Assembly (NCBI RefSeq): GCF_003626645.1
Contig: NZ_RBAM01000012.1
Location: forward strand, 124,001-188,000
DNA length: 64,000 nt
DNA from: Streptomyces klenkii
GTDB taxonomy: Bacteria; Actinomycetota; Actinomycetes; Streptomycetales; Streptomycetaceae
Direction of reading: 5' to 3'
In this document: positions 40,872 through 49,918 of the stretch, in pieces
Numbering within the stretch: the first letter of the stretch is position 1
Layout: each line of letters starts with the position of its first letter
Made by a program: the position numbers and the translations under genes
The notes under the pieces: generated by a model
The model's database searches: none
Told to the model about the DNA's origin: nothing
What the model saw: the letters and a program-made list of their open reading frames with translations, nothing else

Positions 40872-42518
40872 GTGAGCGCCACGCACGAAGTCTTCAACCA
40901 GGCCCCGCCCCTGACCGGCTTCACCACTGCCGACGACCCCGCCCTGCTGGAGGCGCTGCGCCGCGACGGCGGGGCGTGGGGCGAGGCCGAGGTCCGCGAG
41001 CTGGGCGCACGAGCCGGCTCGGAGGAGGTGCAGGACTGGGCGCGCATGGCCGAGGCGCACCCGCCGGTGCTGCGCACGCACGACCGGTACGGCCACCGCG
41101 TCGACGAGGTCGAGTTCCACCCGGCCTGGCATCAGCTGATGGCCGCCGCCGTGGAGAGCGGCCAGCACGCCGCGCCCTGGGCCGAGCCCCGCTCCGGCGC
41201 GCACCTGGTGCGGGCCGCGAAGTTCTACGCGTGGGCCCAGGCCGAGCCCGGCCACGGCTGCCCCGTCTCGATGACCTACGCCGCCGTCCCCGCGCTCCGT
41301 GCCGAGCCCGCGCTGGCCGCCGCCTACGAGCCGCTGCTGGCCTCCCGCACGTACGACTACGGGCTGCGGCCCCCGCTCGGCAAGCAGGGCCTGATCGCGG
41401 GCATGTCGATGACGGAGAAGCAGGGCGGCTCGGACGTCCGCGCCAACACCACCGCGGCCGTGCCCGCGGGCGACGGCTCGTACGTCGTCACCGGCCACAA
41501 GTGGTTCACGTCCGCGCCGATGAGCGACGTCTTCCTCGTCCTCGCGCAGGCCGAGGAGGGGCTGACCTGCTTCCTCATGCCGCGCGTCCTGCCCGACGGC
41601 ACCCGCAACGCCATGCGCTTGCAGCGGCTCAAGGACAAGCTCGGCAACCGCTCCAACGCCTCGGCCGAGATCGAGTACGAGCGGGCCGTGGCCTGGCCGG
41701 TCGGCGAGCCGGGCCGCGGGGTGCGCACGATCGTCGAGATGGTGAACATGACCCGGCTCGACTGCGTCATCGGCTCCGCGGCCGGCATGCGCGCGGGCCT
41801 GCGGCAGGCCCTGCATCACGCGGCGCACCGCAAGGCGTTCGGGGCGGAGCTGATCGACCAGCCGCTGATGCGCAACGTCCTGGCCGACCTGGCGGTGGAG
41901 TCGGAGGCCGCGACGGTGCTCGCGATGCGGCTAGCGGCGGCGCTCGACCGGTCCTCCGCGGGCGACGCCGCCGAGGCCGCGCTGCGCCGGCTCGCGCTCG
42001 CCGCCGGCAAGTACTGGGTCTGCAAGCGCGGCAGCACGCACGCGGCCGAGGCGCTGGAGTGCCTGGGCGGCAACGGCTACGTCGAGGAGTCCGGCATGCC
42101 GCGGCTCTACCGCGAGGCCCCGCTGCTGTCCATCTGGGAGGGCTCGGGCAACGTCGCCGCCCTCGACGTGCTGCGCGCGCTCGGCAGGGAACCGGCCGCC
42201 CTGGACGCCTACTTCGCCGAGGTCGGCGCGGCGGCGGGCGCGGACGCCCGGCTCGACGCCGCGGCCGCGCGCGTGCGGGACCTGCTCGGGTCGCTCGGCG
42301 ACCCGAACCGCGCCCAGCTCCTGGCCAGGCGCGTGGCCGAACAGCTCACTCTCGTCCTCCAGGGCAGCCTGCTCGTCCGGTACAGCACCCCGGCCGTCGC
42401 CGACGCCTTCTGCGCCTCCCGCCTCGGCGGAGAGTGGGGCAACGCGTTCGGCACGCTGCCGCCGGGGGCGGACCTGGGGCAGATCCTCGACCGCGCCGCG
42501 CCGAAGGCCGGGCAGTGA
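40872..42518 (+). CDS. AidB-like acyl-CoA dehydrogenase
   Basis: 548 residues, close to E. coli AidB (541), longer than metabolic enzymes of the family. FNQAPPLTGFTTADDPALLEA opens the AidB-specific N-terminus; GMSMTEKQGGSDVRANTTA and TGHKWFTSAPMSDVFLVLAQ hold the FAD site; CLGGNGYVEESGMPRLYREAP and WEGSGNVAALDVLRAL end the core, followed by an AidB C-terminal helical domain. GGAGG 7 nt before GTG 40872; the ATG at 40848 has no ribosome-binding site. Coupled to a crotonase gene and opposite PaaX, so here a role in acyl-CoA catabolism is as likely as alkylation response. Confidence 0.9.
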   Translation: MSATHEVFNQAPPLTGFTTADDPALLEALRRDGGAWGEAEVRELGARAGSEEVQDWARMAEAHPPVLRTHDRYGHRVDEVEFHPAWHQLMAAAVESGQHAAPWAEPRSGAHLVRAAKFYAWAQAEPGHGCPVSMTYAAVPALRAEPALAAAYEPLLASRTYDYGLRPPLGKQGLIAGMSMTEKQGGSDVRANTTAAVPAGDGSYVVTGHKWFTSAPMSDVFLVLAQAEEGLTCFLMPRVLPDGTRNAMRLQRLKDKLGNRSNASAEIEYERAVAWPVGEPGRGVRTIVEMVNMTRLDCVIGSAAGMRAGLRQALHHAAHRKAFGAELIDQPLMRNVLADLAVESEAATVLAMRLAAALDRSSAGDAAEAALRRLALAAGKYWVCKRGSTHAAEALECLGGNGYVEESGMPRLYREAPLLSIWEGSGNVAALDVLRALGREPAALDAYFAEVGAAAGADARLDAAAARVRDLLGSLGDPNRAQLLARRVAEQLTLVLQGSLLVRYSTPAVADAFCASRLGGEWGNAFGTLPPGADLGQILDRAAPKAGQ

Positions 42519-43393
42519 CGGCGGACGGCGACGGGGGCGCGGGGCCGGACGGCCCTACGCAGCAAGGCAGTCGCTCCGCCGGCGGGCCCGCCCCCGCGGT
42601 CCGCACCGAACGCCGCGGCCCCGTCACCACCGTCGTCCTGTCCCGGCCGGACGCCCGCAACGCCGTGGACGGGCCGACCGCGCTCCTGCTCGCCGACGCC
42701 TTCCGCTCCTTCGAGGCCGACGACGACGCTCTCGTCGCGGTGCTGTGGGGCGAGGGCGGCACGTTCTGCGCCGGGGCCGACCTGAAGGCGTTCGGCGGCG
42801 AGCGCGGCAACCGCGCGGAGCCCGGCGGCGACGGCCCGATGGGGCCCACGCGGATGCGGCTGTCGAAGCCCGTCATCGCGGCGGTCAGCGGTTACGCCGT
42901 CGCGGGCGGCCTGGAGCTCGCGCTCTGGTGCGACCTGCGGGTGGCCGAGGAGGACGCCGTCTTCGGCGTCTTCTGCCGCCGCTGGGGCGTGCCGCTGATC
43001 GACGGCGGCACGGTCCGCCTGCCCCGCCTGGTCGGGACGGGCCGCGCCCTGGACATGGTCCTGACGGGCCGTCCGGTCCCCGCGCCCGAGGCGCACGCGA
43101 TGGGGCTCGCCGACCGCGTCGTCCCCACGGGCACGGCCCGCGCCGCCGCGGAGCGGCTGGCGGCGGAGATCGCCGGCTTCCCCCAGGACTGCCTGCGCGG
43201 CGACCGGGCGTCCGTCCTCGGCCAGGAGGGCCTCACCGAGGAGGCGGCGATGGCGGCCGAATTCACCTACGGAAAAGCGTCATTGACCGGTGCCGCCGAG
43301 GGCGCGGCGCGCTTCTCCGCCGGGGCGGGCCGGCACGGGGACTTCACGCGGACGCCTCCTTCGCCCTCGTCGCCGGGTGAATCCCGCACATAA
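42515..43393 (+). CDS. Enoyl-CoA hydratase/crotonase family protein
   Basis: 292 residues. After a disordered Gly/Pro/Asp-rich start (about 1-27) comes the crotonase core: PVTTVVLSRPDARNAVDGPTA, GGTFCAGADLKAFGG, and SGYAVAGGLELALWCDLRVAEEDA, then GVPLIDGGTVRLPRLVG, typical of the family. GTG 42515 overlaps the AidB-like stop (GTGA). Second gene of the PaaX-divergent operon; terminator hairpin at 43425-43442. Confidence 0.9.
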   Translation: MTADGDGGAGPDGPTQQGSRSAGGPAPAVRTERRGPVTTVVLSRPDARNAVDGPTALLLADAFRSFEADDDALVAVLWGEGGTFCAGADLKAFGGERGNRAEPGGDGPMGPTRMRLSKPVIAAVSGYAVAGGLELALWCDLRVAEEDAVFGVFCRRWGVPLIDGGTVRLPRLVGTGRALDMVLTGRPVPAPEAHAMGLADRVVPTGTARAAAERLAAEIAGFPQDCLRGDRASVLGQEGLTEEAAMAAEFTYGKASLTGAAEGAARFSAGAGRHGDFTRTPPSPSSPGESRT

Positions 43394-43424
43394 ACCACAC
43401 AGTTCTTCATCCCTTCGGTGGGAT

Positions 43425-43442
43425 TGCCCCCGTCAGGGGGCA
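43425..43442 (+). terminator. Hairpin after the crotonase gene
   Basis: TGCCCCC and GGGGGCA form a 7-bp perfect stem with a GTCA loop, 32 bp after the stop at 43393 and 33 bp before the next start. Confidence 0.6.
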
Positions 43443-43474
43443 GTTGAGGGCTGGACAACCGGCAGGATCGCCCC

Positions 43475-44320
43475 GTGAGCGGATGGGTGCGCGCGGGGCG
43501 TGCGGGGATCGTGGCCTTCGCGGCCGTACTGGCGACGACGGGACCGGCGGCGGGCGCGGGGCCCGCCCCGGGAGAGGACCCTGGTCCCGGCCCGGTCCCG
43601 GACCGGAGCGTCCGGGCGGGCGGACTGCACGGTGCCCGTGAGCAGGAGCGCCGGGCAGCTGGGCAGCACCCGACCGGTGAGCTCCGCCCGACTGACAGGC
43701 ATCGCCCCGGAAAACCGCCGCACCCGGCCGCCGGAGAGCGCCCGCCCGGCGGTCCGTCGCCCGTGCCCCGTCGTCACCTCCCCGGCTCCTCCCTCGTCGA
43801 GTTCGGCCCCGGCCGGCTCCGCGTGGTGGCCGGTGATCCCGGTGGGCCCGGAGACGACACCGCCGCCGCGGTGATCGTGAACAGGCCCGGCTGTCTCGCC
43901 CTCGCCGCCGGTGACGGGGCGGACTCCGCGACGCTCGTCATCGGCTGTCACCAGGCCCCGCCCCTGGCCGCGCCGCTTCCCCCGCAACCACCCGCGCCCC
44001 GCCCCGTACCACCACCGCGGCCCCGCCCCGCACTCCCGCCACCCGCGCCCCAGGTGCACCGCGCGCCCGCGCCGCCCCCGCCGGCCCCCGCCGCGCAGCC
44101 GGTCGTGGCGGCGCCGCTCAGCGAGCCGCCCCCGGCGCCCGAGCCCGCACCCCCCACGCCCCCGCACGTCATTCCGCGCGCCTACCACGCGGCCGCCGCG
44201 CACCCGCCCGAGGGCGGCGCGTCCCTGGTCACCCTCACCCTGCTGCTGACCACACCGGCCGTGCTCGCCGCGGCGATCCTGCGGCCCCGGGGCGGCGGCA
44301 GCGGCGGCCGCCGCTCCTGA
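43475..44320 (+). CDS. Proline-rich exported protein with C-terminal membrane anchor
   Basis: 281 residues, family not recognised. Residues 8-28 form a signal-like segment (AGIVAFAAVLATTGPAAGAG). A central stretch around 105-150 is less biased (SLVEFGPGRLRVVAG, AAAVIVNRPGCLALAAG). Residues 160-235 are mostly Pro and Ala, a cell-wall-spanning type of linker. The end has a hydrophobic helix (LVTLTLLLTTPAVLAAAIL) and an Arg/Gly tail, so it likely stays in the membrane. The part encoded at about 43600-43740 could be read in another frame with equal bias, so a sequencing frameshift cannot be excluded. Confidence 0.6.
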   Translation: MSGWVRAGRAGIVAFAAVLATTGPAAGAGPAPGEDPGPGPVPDRSVRAGGLHGAREQERRAAGQHPTGELRPTDRHRPGKPPHPAAGERPPGGPSPVPRRHLPGSSLVEFGPGRLRVVAGDPGGPGDDTAAAVIVNRPGCLALAAGDGADSATLVIGCHQAPPLAAPLPPQPPAPRPVPPPRPRPALPPPAPQVHRAPAPPPPAPAAQPVVAAPLSEPPPAPEPAPPTPPHVIPRAYHAAAAHPPEGGASLVTLTLLLTTPAVLAAAILRPRGGGSGGRRS

Positions 44321-44414
44321 CACCCGTACACCCGGTCCGTACGCACAGCGCATAGCGCACCCGCGCACCCGCACCCCTGCCCGTACCCGATCTCTCGTCT
44401 TCCGGAGGTTTCCC

Positions 44415-45170
44415 TTGTCCGAGTGGCTGGTCCTGGTCCTCGCCATGGCCGCGGCATGCGCGGTCGTGCTGACCATCACCGTGCTCCGGGAGCGCAGGCG
44501 CGGCGAGGACGACGACCCGAGCGAGACGCCCGACGTCATCGAGTACATGACGATGATGATCGGCGTTGTCTACGCCATCGTGCTGGGCCTGGCCATCGCC
44601 GGCGTCTGGGAGGCCCGCAACGGCGCCCAGGACCAGGTCCTCACCGAGGCCCAGGCGCTGCACGAGGTCAGCGAGCGGGTGCAGGCGTACGCGCCGGCGG
44701 CCCGCGACCGCACGCGCGAGGACGTCAACACCTACGTGAGCTACGTGGTGCACAAGGAGTGGCCGGTGATGCTCAAGCGCGGCGAGCTGACCGACCGCGG
44801 GGCGATGCTGCTGGACAAGGTGCGCGAGGACGTCACCTCGTACGAGCCGCGCAACGACCACGAGGGCCAGTCCTACCAGCCGCTGCTGGACCAGGTCGGC
44901 GCCGCGGACGCCGCGCGCAACGCCCGGGCGCAGAGCGCGGGCGACACCATGCCGGGCGTGGTGTGGTTCGGCCTGGTCGCGGGTGCGCTGATCGCCGTGG
45001 GGCTGATCTTCACGCTCCAGATCCGGCGCTCGCCGCGCGAGCTGCTGCTGGCCGGCCTCTACAGCGCCCTGATCGCCTTCCTGCTGTTCCTGATCTGGGA
45101 CTTCAACTCGCCCTTCGGGCACACCGTCGCGGACTCCACCGCGCCGTTCACCGATCTGTTCGCCATCTGA
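44415..45170 (+). CDS. DUF4239 membrane protein
   Basis: 251 residues. Four helices: LVLVLAMAAACAVVLTITV at the start; MTMMIGVVYAIVLGLAIAGVW; then, after a soluble helical part (70-180), GVVWFGLVAGALIAVGLIFTL and LLLAGLYSALIAFLLFLIW. The pattern and the ALIAFLLFLIWDFNSPF end are those of DUF4239 (bestrophin-like) proteins. TTG start at 44415 with a strong GGAGGT 8 nt upstream; no ATG/GTG fits. Its last 23 bp overlap the 3' end of the convergent P450 gene. Function unknown. Confidence 0.85.
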   Translation: MSEWLVLVLAMAAACAVVLTITVLRERRRGEDDDPSETPDVIEYMTMMIGVVYAIVLGLAIAGVWEARNGAQDQVLTEAQALHEVSERVQAYAPAARDRTREDVNTYVSYVVHKEWPVMLKRGELTDRGAMLLDKVREDVTSYEPRNDHEGQSYQPLLDQVGAADAARNARAQSAGDTMPGVVWFGLVAGALIAVGLIFTLQIRRSPRELLLAGLYSALIAFLLFLIWDFNSPFGHTVADSTAPFTDLFAI

Positions 45171-46446
45171 CGGGCAGGTGCTTGAGGCCGTTCTGGAAGT
45201 TCGACGTGAGCCGCACCGCCTCGCCCGCCCGCTCCAGGCCGGGCAGGCGGTCGAGGACCGCCCGCAGCACGGCCCGCATCTGCGCGCGGGCGAGGTGGGC
45301 GCCAAGGCAGAAGTGCGGGCCGAAGCCGAAGCTGACGTGGTCGTTGGGGCTGCGGGTGATGTCGAAGCGGTCCGGGTCGGCGAAGACGCGCTCGTCGCGG
45401 TTGGCGGACGGGTGGAAGACGGCGACCTTCTCGCCGCGCCGGATGAGCTGCCCGCCGAGCTCGGTGTCGTGGGCGGCGGTGCGCCGGAAGTGCACGACCG
45501 GCGGCCAGTAGCGCAGCATCTCCTCCACGGCGGAGGGGACCAGGTCCGGCCGGGTGCGCAGGAGGGCGTGCTGGCCGGGGTGGTCGAGGAGCGTCAGCAG
45601 GCCTCCGGGGAGGGCGTTGCGTACGGTTTCGCTCCCCGCGACGGCGAAGAGGAAGAACATCATCTCGAACTCGTCCCGGGTGAGTCCCCCTTCGCGCATG
45701 GCCGCCATCACGCTGCCGGGGGCCGGCCGCTCGGCGAGCGCGTGGGCGTAGTGGAACATGTCGGCCAGCGCCTCGCGTGAGCGCGGGTTGACCGGGCGGC
45801 CGTCGGGCCGGGTGCGCGGGGCGGGCCGGTGCGCGAGGGCGGCGCGCCCCATGGGCGTCAGCCCGTCCGGGGCGGTCCGAGACAGCGCGTAGTCGGTGTC
45901 CTGGTAGCCGATGATCCGGTTCGCCCAGTCGTGGATCAGTGCTCCGTCCTCCTGCGGGACGCCCAGGACGTGGGCGAGGGTCCGCACGGGCAGGTCCGCG
46001 GAGAGCGCCACGAAGTCCGCCTCGCCGCGGTCCGCGACGCCGTCGACCAGCGCCCGGGCCCGCGCGTCGATCACGTGCTCCAGCTCGCGCGCGGCGCGCG
46101 GCGTGAGGGACGCGGCGACGATCCGGCGCAGCCTGCTGTGCCCGGGCGGGTCCTGGTTGAGCATCATGGCCCGTACGAACTCCAGGTCGGCTTCGGTGTC
46201 CGGGTCGCGCAGCTGGGTGGCGCCCAGGTGCGAGGAGAAGGTCTGCGGGCTGCGCAGGACGTGCTTGACGTCGGCGTGCCGGAAGACCGCCCAGAAGCCG
46301 GGGCCCGGCGGCCAGGGGCCGACGGCCGGCTCCCCGATCCGGCGCACGGGGCTGTGCTCCCTCAGCTCCCGGAAGCGCGAGTAGGGCACGCCGCGGGCAT
46401 AAGTACCGGGCAGGAAGACGTCGTCGGTCACCTGTTCTACGGTCAC
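45148..46446 (-). CDS. Cytochrome P450, CYP124/125/142-like
   Basis: 432 residues, soluble bacterial P450. I-helix AGSETVRNAL, K-helix EEMLRYWPP (ExxR), and heme ligand loop FGFGPHFCLGAHLAR with Cys380. Its text is nearest to sterol omega-hydroxylases: MMLNQDPPGHSRLRRIV, VHFRRTAAHDTELGGQLI, SANRDERVFADPDRFDITRSPNDHV, and the ending SNFQNGLKHLPVRW, close to CYP124/CYP125/CYP142. It lacks the usual I-helix Asp-Thr (here Glu-Thr, as in CYP125). GTG 46446; divergent from egtA. The substrate could be a steroid side chain or branched lipid, but no ferredoxin gene is adjacent. Confidence 0.87.
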   Translation of the reverse strand: MTVEQVTDDVFLPGTYARGVPYSRFRELREHSPVRRIGEPAVGPWPPGPGFWAVFRHADVKHVLRSPQTFSSHLGATQLRDPDTEADLEFVRAMMLNQDPPGHSRLRRIVAASLTPRAARELEHVIDARARALVDGVADRGEADFVALSADLPVRTLAHVLGVPQEDGALIHDWANRIIGYQDTDYALSRTAPDGLTPMGRAALAHRPAPRTRPDGRPVNPRSREALADMFHYAHALAERPAPGSVMAAMREGGLTRDEFEMMFFLFAVAGSETVRNALPGGLLTLLDHPGQHALLRTRPDLVPSAVEEMLRYWPPVVHFRRTAAHDTELGGQLIRRGEKVAVFHPSANRDERVFADPDRFDITRSPNDHVSFGFGPHFCLGAHLARAQMRAVLRAVLDRLPGLERAGEAVRLTSNFQNGLKHLPVRWRTDR

Positions 46447-46542
46447 GCGTGGACCGTAAACCCTCCTCTGGCGGGCGGGTCAAGGGCTCGCCACAATGTG
46501 TGGGGTGACCATCGGCCGGCACGACGGACGGAGGTACGGACA

Positions 46543-47841
46543 GTGACCGACATCAGGTGCGGCGAAGCGGGCCCGCCCCGCGTCGTCGACGACGCCGAAG
46601 CGGAGGCCCTGGTCCGCGGGATCTGTTTCAAGACGGGCCCGCCGCGGTTCCTCGGCGTCGAACTGGAATGGCTCGTCCACGACGCACAGGATCCCTCCCG
46701 GCCCGTCTCCCCCCGCCGCCTGGCAGCCGCCGCCGACCGGCTGCAGGCCCTCCCGCTGCGCTCCCTGATCACCATCGAGCCCGGCGGCCAGCTGGAGTTC
46801 AGCTCCCGCCCCGCGGAGTCCCTCACCGCCTGCGTGGAGGAAGTCTCCGCCGATCTGGCCGCGGCCCGAACCGCGCTCCGCTCCCTCGGCCTCCTCCTCG
46901 CCGGCTACGGCAAGGACCCCTGGCATCCCCCGCGCCGCGTCCTGACCACGCCCCGCTACCGGGCGATGGAGGACTTCCACGACCACTGGGGCGGCGCCGG
47001 GCGCACCGTGATGACGAAGACCGCCTCGGTGCAGGTGTGCGTCGACGCCGGGCACGAGGAGCCCGGGCCGCTCGGCTTCGGGCGGCGCTGGCGGCTGGCC
47101 CACCTGCTGGGCGCGGTCCTCGTGGCCGCGTTCGCCAACTCCCCGCTGGACGGCGGCCGCCCCACCGGCTGGCGCTCCACCCGGCAGGCCTGCTACGAGC
47201 GGATGGACCCGAGCCGCACGCTGGCCCCCGCCGAGGACGCCGACCCGCGGGAGGCCTGGACCGCGTACGCCCTGGACGCGCGGATCATGTGCGTACGGTC
47301 CGGGCAGGGCCCGTGGGAGCCGCCCTGGGGGCTGGACCTGCGCGGCTGGGCCCGCACGGCGCGGCCCCGGCCGGCCACCGCGGACGACGTGGCCTACCAC
47401 CTGACCACGCTCTTCCCCCCGGTGCGGCCCCGCGGCCACCTGGAGCTGCGCATGATCGACGCCCAGCCGGGCGAGGACGGCTGGGTGGTGCCGCTGGCCG
47501 TCACGGCCGCCCTCTTCGACGACCCCGTGGCCGCCGAGACCTCCTACCGGGCCGTCAAGGCCCTGGCCGACACGGCGGGCCAGGAGCCCGCGCCCCGCAA
47601 CGCGCTCTGGCGCAACGCCTCGCGGCTCGGGCTCGCCGACCCCGAGCTGCGCTCCGCCGCCGCCGTCTGCTTCGCCGCCGCCCGCGAGGCCCTGCCCCGG
47701 CTCGGTGCCACGCCCCGCGTGCTGGCGGCCGTCGACGCCTTCACCGGGCAGTACGTCGACCGCGGCCGCTGTCCCGCCGACGACCTCCTGGACGGGCTCA
47801 CCGGCGAGCCCGTCCGGGAGAGCAAGGAGAGCACCGCATGA
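46543..47841 (+). CDS. egtA: Glutamate-cysteine ligase EgtA
   Basis: Makes gamma-glutamyl-cysteine for ergothioneine. 432 residues of the GCS2 family. FLGVELEWLVHD, SLITIEPGGQLEFSSRPA and TKTASVQVCVDAGHE are the ATP/metal and substrate segments; RGHLELRMIDAQPGED follows. GTG 46543 has GGAGG 9 nt upstream. First gene of egtABCD; its stop overlaps the egtB start. Confidence 0.95.
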   Translation: MTDIRCGEAGPPRVVDDAEAEALVRGICFKTGPPRFLGVELEWLVHDAQDPSRPVSPRRLAAAADRLQALPLRSLITIEPGGQLEFSSRPAESLTACVEEVSADLAAARTALRSLGLLLAGYGKDPWHPPRRVLTTPRYRAMEDFHDHWGGAGRTVMTKTASVQVCVDAGHEEPGPLGFGRRWRLAHLLGAVLVAAFANSPLDGGRPTGWRSTRQACYERMDPSRTLAPAEDADPREAWTAYALDARIMCVRSGQGPWEPPWGLDLRGWARTARPRPATADDVAYHLTTLFPPVRPRGHLELRMIDAQPGEDGWVVPLAVTAALFDDPVAAETSYRAVKALADTAGQEPAPRNALWRNASRLGLADPELRSAAAVCFAAAREALPRLGATPRVLAAVDAFTGQYVDRGRCPADDLLDGLTGEPVRESKESTA

Positions 47842-49163
47842 CCGCCCCCGCCACGGATCCCGGCGCCCTCCGCCGGCGCGCCGCGGACGCCCTGGTCCGC
47901 GCCCGTGCGCGCACCCGGCTCCTCACCGGCTGCGTCGACGACCACGACCTGACCGCGCAGCACTCCCCCCTGATGTCGCCACTCGTGTGGGACCTGGCGC
48001 ACATCGGCAACCAGGAGGAGCAGTGGCTGCTGCGCGCCGTGGGCGGGCACGAGGCGCTGCGCCCCGAGCTCGACCCGCTGTACGACGCGTTCCAGCACCC
48101 GAGAGCGGCGCGGCCCGCGCTGCCGCTGCTGCGGCCCGCCGAGGCCCGCAGCTACGTCGCGGACGTCCGCGGCCGGGTGCTGGACGTCCTGGACGCCGTC
48201 CCGTTCGAGGGCCGTCCGCTGGTCGAGTCCGGCTTCGCGTTCGGCATGATCGCCCAGCACGAGCAGCAGCACGACGAGACGATGCTGATCACCCATCAGC
48301 TGAGGCGGGGGGCGGCGGCGTTCGGCGCTCCCGAGCCGCCGGCGGCGCCGCCGGACGCCGCGCTCCTGCCGTCCGAGGTGCTGGTCGAGGGCGGCCCGTT
48401 CACGATGGGCACGTCGGCGGAGCCGTGGGCGCTGGACAACGAGCGGCCCGCCCACCACCGCTTCGTGCCGTCGTTCTTCATCGACACGCTGCCGGTGAGC
48501 AACGGCGCGTACCTGCGCTTCATCGAGGACGGCGGCTACGGCGACGCCCGCTGGTGGCACCCGGAGGGGTGGCGGCAGGTCCGCGCGCACAAGCTGGCGG
48601 CCCCGCTGTTCTGGCGGCGCTCGGGCTCGCGCTGGGTGCGGCGGCGCTTCGGCACCGTCGAGCCCGTGCCGCCCGGCGAGCCGGTCCTGCACGTCAGCTG
48701 GTACGAGGCCGCGGCCTACGCCGCGTGGGCGGGCCGACGGCTGCCCACCGAGGCCGAGTGGGAGAAGGCCGCCCGCCACGACCCCGCCTCGGGCCGGTCC
48801 CTGCGCTATCCGTGGGGCGACGCCGACCCCGGGCCCGGGCACGCCAACCTCGGCCAGCGGCACCTGCGGCCGGCGCCGGTGGGGGCCTACCCCGCGGGCG
48901 CCTCGCCGCTGGGCGTCCGGCAGCTGATCGGCGACGTGTGGGAGTGGACGTCCAGCGACTTCCTGCCCTATCCGGGGTTCCGCGCCTTCCCCTACCGGGA
49001 GTACTCGGAGGTCTTCTTCGGCAGCGACCACAAGGTGCTGCGCGGAGGGTCCTTCGCCGTCGACCCGGTCGCCTGCCGGGGCACGTTCCGCAACTGGGAC
49101 CTCCCGGTCCGCCGGCAGATCTTCGCCGGGTTCCGGACCGCGCGCGACGCCGAGCCCGCCTGA
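47838..49163 (+). CDS. egtB: Ergothioneine biosynthesis iron-dependent sulfoxide synthase EgtB
   Basis: Joins gamma-glutamyl-cysteine or cysteine to hercynine with O2. 441 residues. N-terminal DinB-type domain has iron ligands His55 (WDLAHIGNQEEQW) and His141/His145 (AQHEQQHDE). The C-terminal formylglycine-generating-enzyme-like domain has FTMGTSAEPWALDNERPAH, LPTEAEWEKAAR, GDVWEWTSSDF and LRGGSFAVDPVACRGTFRNW. Starts with ATGA overlap and ends with TGATG onto egtC. Confidence 0.96.
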   Translation: MTAPATDPGALRRRAADALVRARARTRLLTGCVDDHDLTAQHSPLMSPLVWDLAHIGNQEEQWLLRAVGGHEALRPELDPLYDAFQHPRAARPALPLLRPAEARSYVADVRGRVLDVLDAVPFEGRPLVESGFAFGMIAQHEQQHDETMLITHQLRRGAAAFGAPEPPAAPPDAALLPSEVLVEGGPFTMGTSAEPWALDNERPAHHRFVPSFFIDTLPVSNGAYLRFIEDGGYGDARWWHPEGWRQVRAHKLAAPLFWRRSGSRWVRRRFGTVEPVPPGEPVLHVSWYEAAAYAAWAGRRLPTEAEWEKAARHDPASGRSLRYPWGDADPGPGHANLGQRHLRPAPVGAYPAGASPLGVRQLIGDVWEWTSSDFLPYPGFRAFPYREYSEVFFGSDHKVLRGGSFAVDPVACRGTFRNWDLPVRRQIFAGFRTARDAEPA

Positions 49164-49918
49164 TGTGCCGCCACATCGCGGTCCTGGGGCCGCCCGAGCC
49201 GATCGGCGCGAGCGTCGCGGACCCGCCGCACTCCCTCGTGCGCCAGTCCTGGGCGCCGCGCCGGCAGCGCCACGGCACGGTCAACGCGGACGGCTTCGGC
49301 GTCGGCTGGTACGCGGACGGCGACCCGGTGCCCGCGCGCTACCGGCGCGCCGGGCCGATCTGGGCCGACGTGTCCTTCGCCGACCTCGCCCGCGTCGTGC
49401 GCACCCGCGCCCTCCTCGCGGCCGTACGGGACGCCACCGGCGCGGGCGCCGACGGCGAGGCCGCCGCCGCTCCGTTCGCCGCCGGGCCCTGGCTGTTCAG
49501 CCACAACGGCGCGGTCGCCGGCTGGCCGGGCAGCGCCGCGCCGCTCGCCGCCCTGCTGCCCGCCGAGGCGCTGCTGCGGCTCGCGGCCCGCTGCGACGCG
49601 GCCTTCGTGTGGGCGCTCGCCGAGCACCGGCTGCGCGGCGGCGACGCGCCCGGCGGCGCCCTGGCCGACACGGTCGCCGAGCTCGCCGAGGCAGCGCCCG
49701 GCTCGCGGCTGAACCTGCTGCTCACCGACGGCGCGTCCATCGCCGCCACCGCCTGGGGCGACACGCTCTGGTACCTGGCGGACCCGGCCGGCCGCACCGC
49801 GGTCGCCTCCGAGCCCTACGACGACGACCCCCGCTGGACCGAGGTCCCCGACCGCACCCTGCTCACCGCGACCCGCACCGCCGTCACCCTGACACCGCTC
49901 AAGGAGCCCTGCCCGTGA
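49163..49918 (+). CDS. egtC: Gamma-glutamyl-hercynylcysteine sulfoxide hydrolase EgtC
   Basis: Class II glutamine-amidotransferase fold, 251 residues. Met1 is followed by Cys2, the N-terminal nucleophile exposed after Met removal (MCRHIAVLGPPEP). NADGFGVGWY and FSHNGAVAGWPG are the family motifs. It removes the gamma-glutamyl group after EgtB. Start overlaps egtB stop; stop overlaps egtD start (GTGA). Confidence 0.95.
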   Translation: MCRHIAVLGPPEPIGASVADPPHSLVRQSWAPRRQRHGTVNADGFGVGWYADGDPVPARYRRAGPIWADVSFADLARVVRTRALLAAVRDATGAGADGEAAAAPFAAGPWLFSHNGAVAGWPGSAAPLAALLPAEALLRLAARCDAAFVWALAEHRLRGGDAPGGALADTVAELAEAAPGSRLNLLLTDGASIAATAWGDTLWYLADPAGRTAVASEPYDDDPRWTEVPDRTLLTATRTAVTLTPLKEPCP

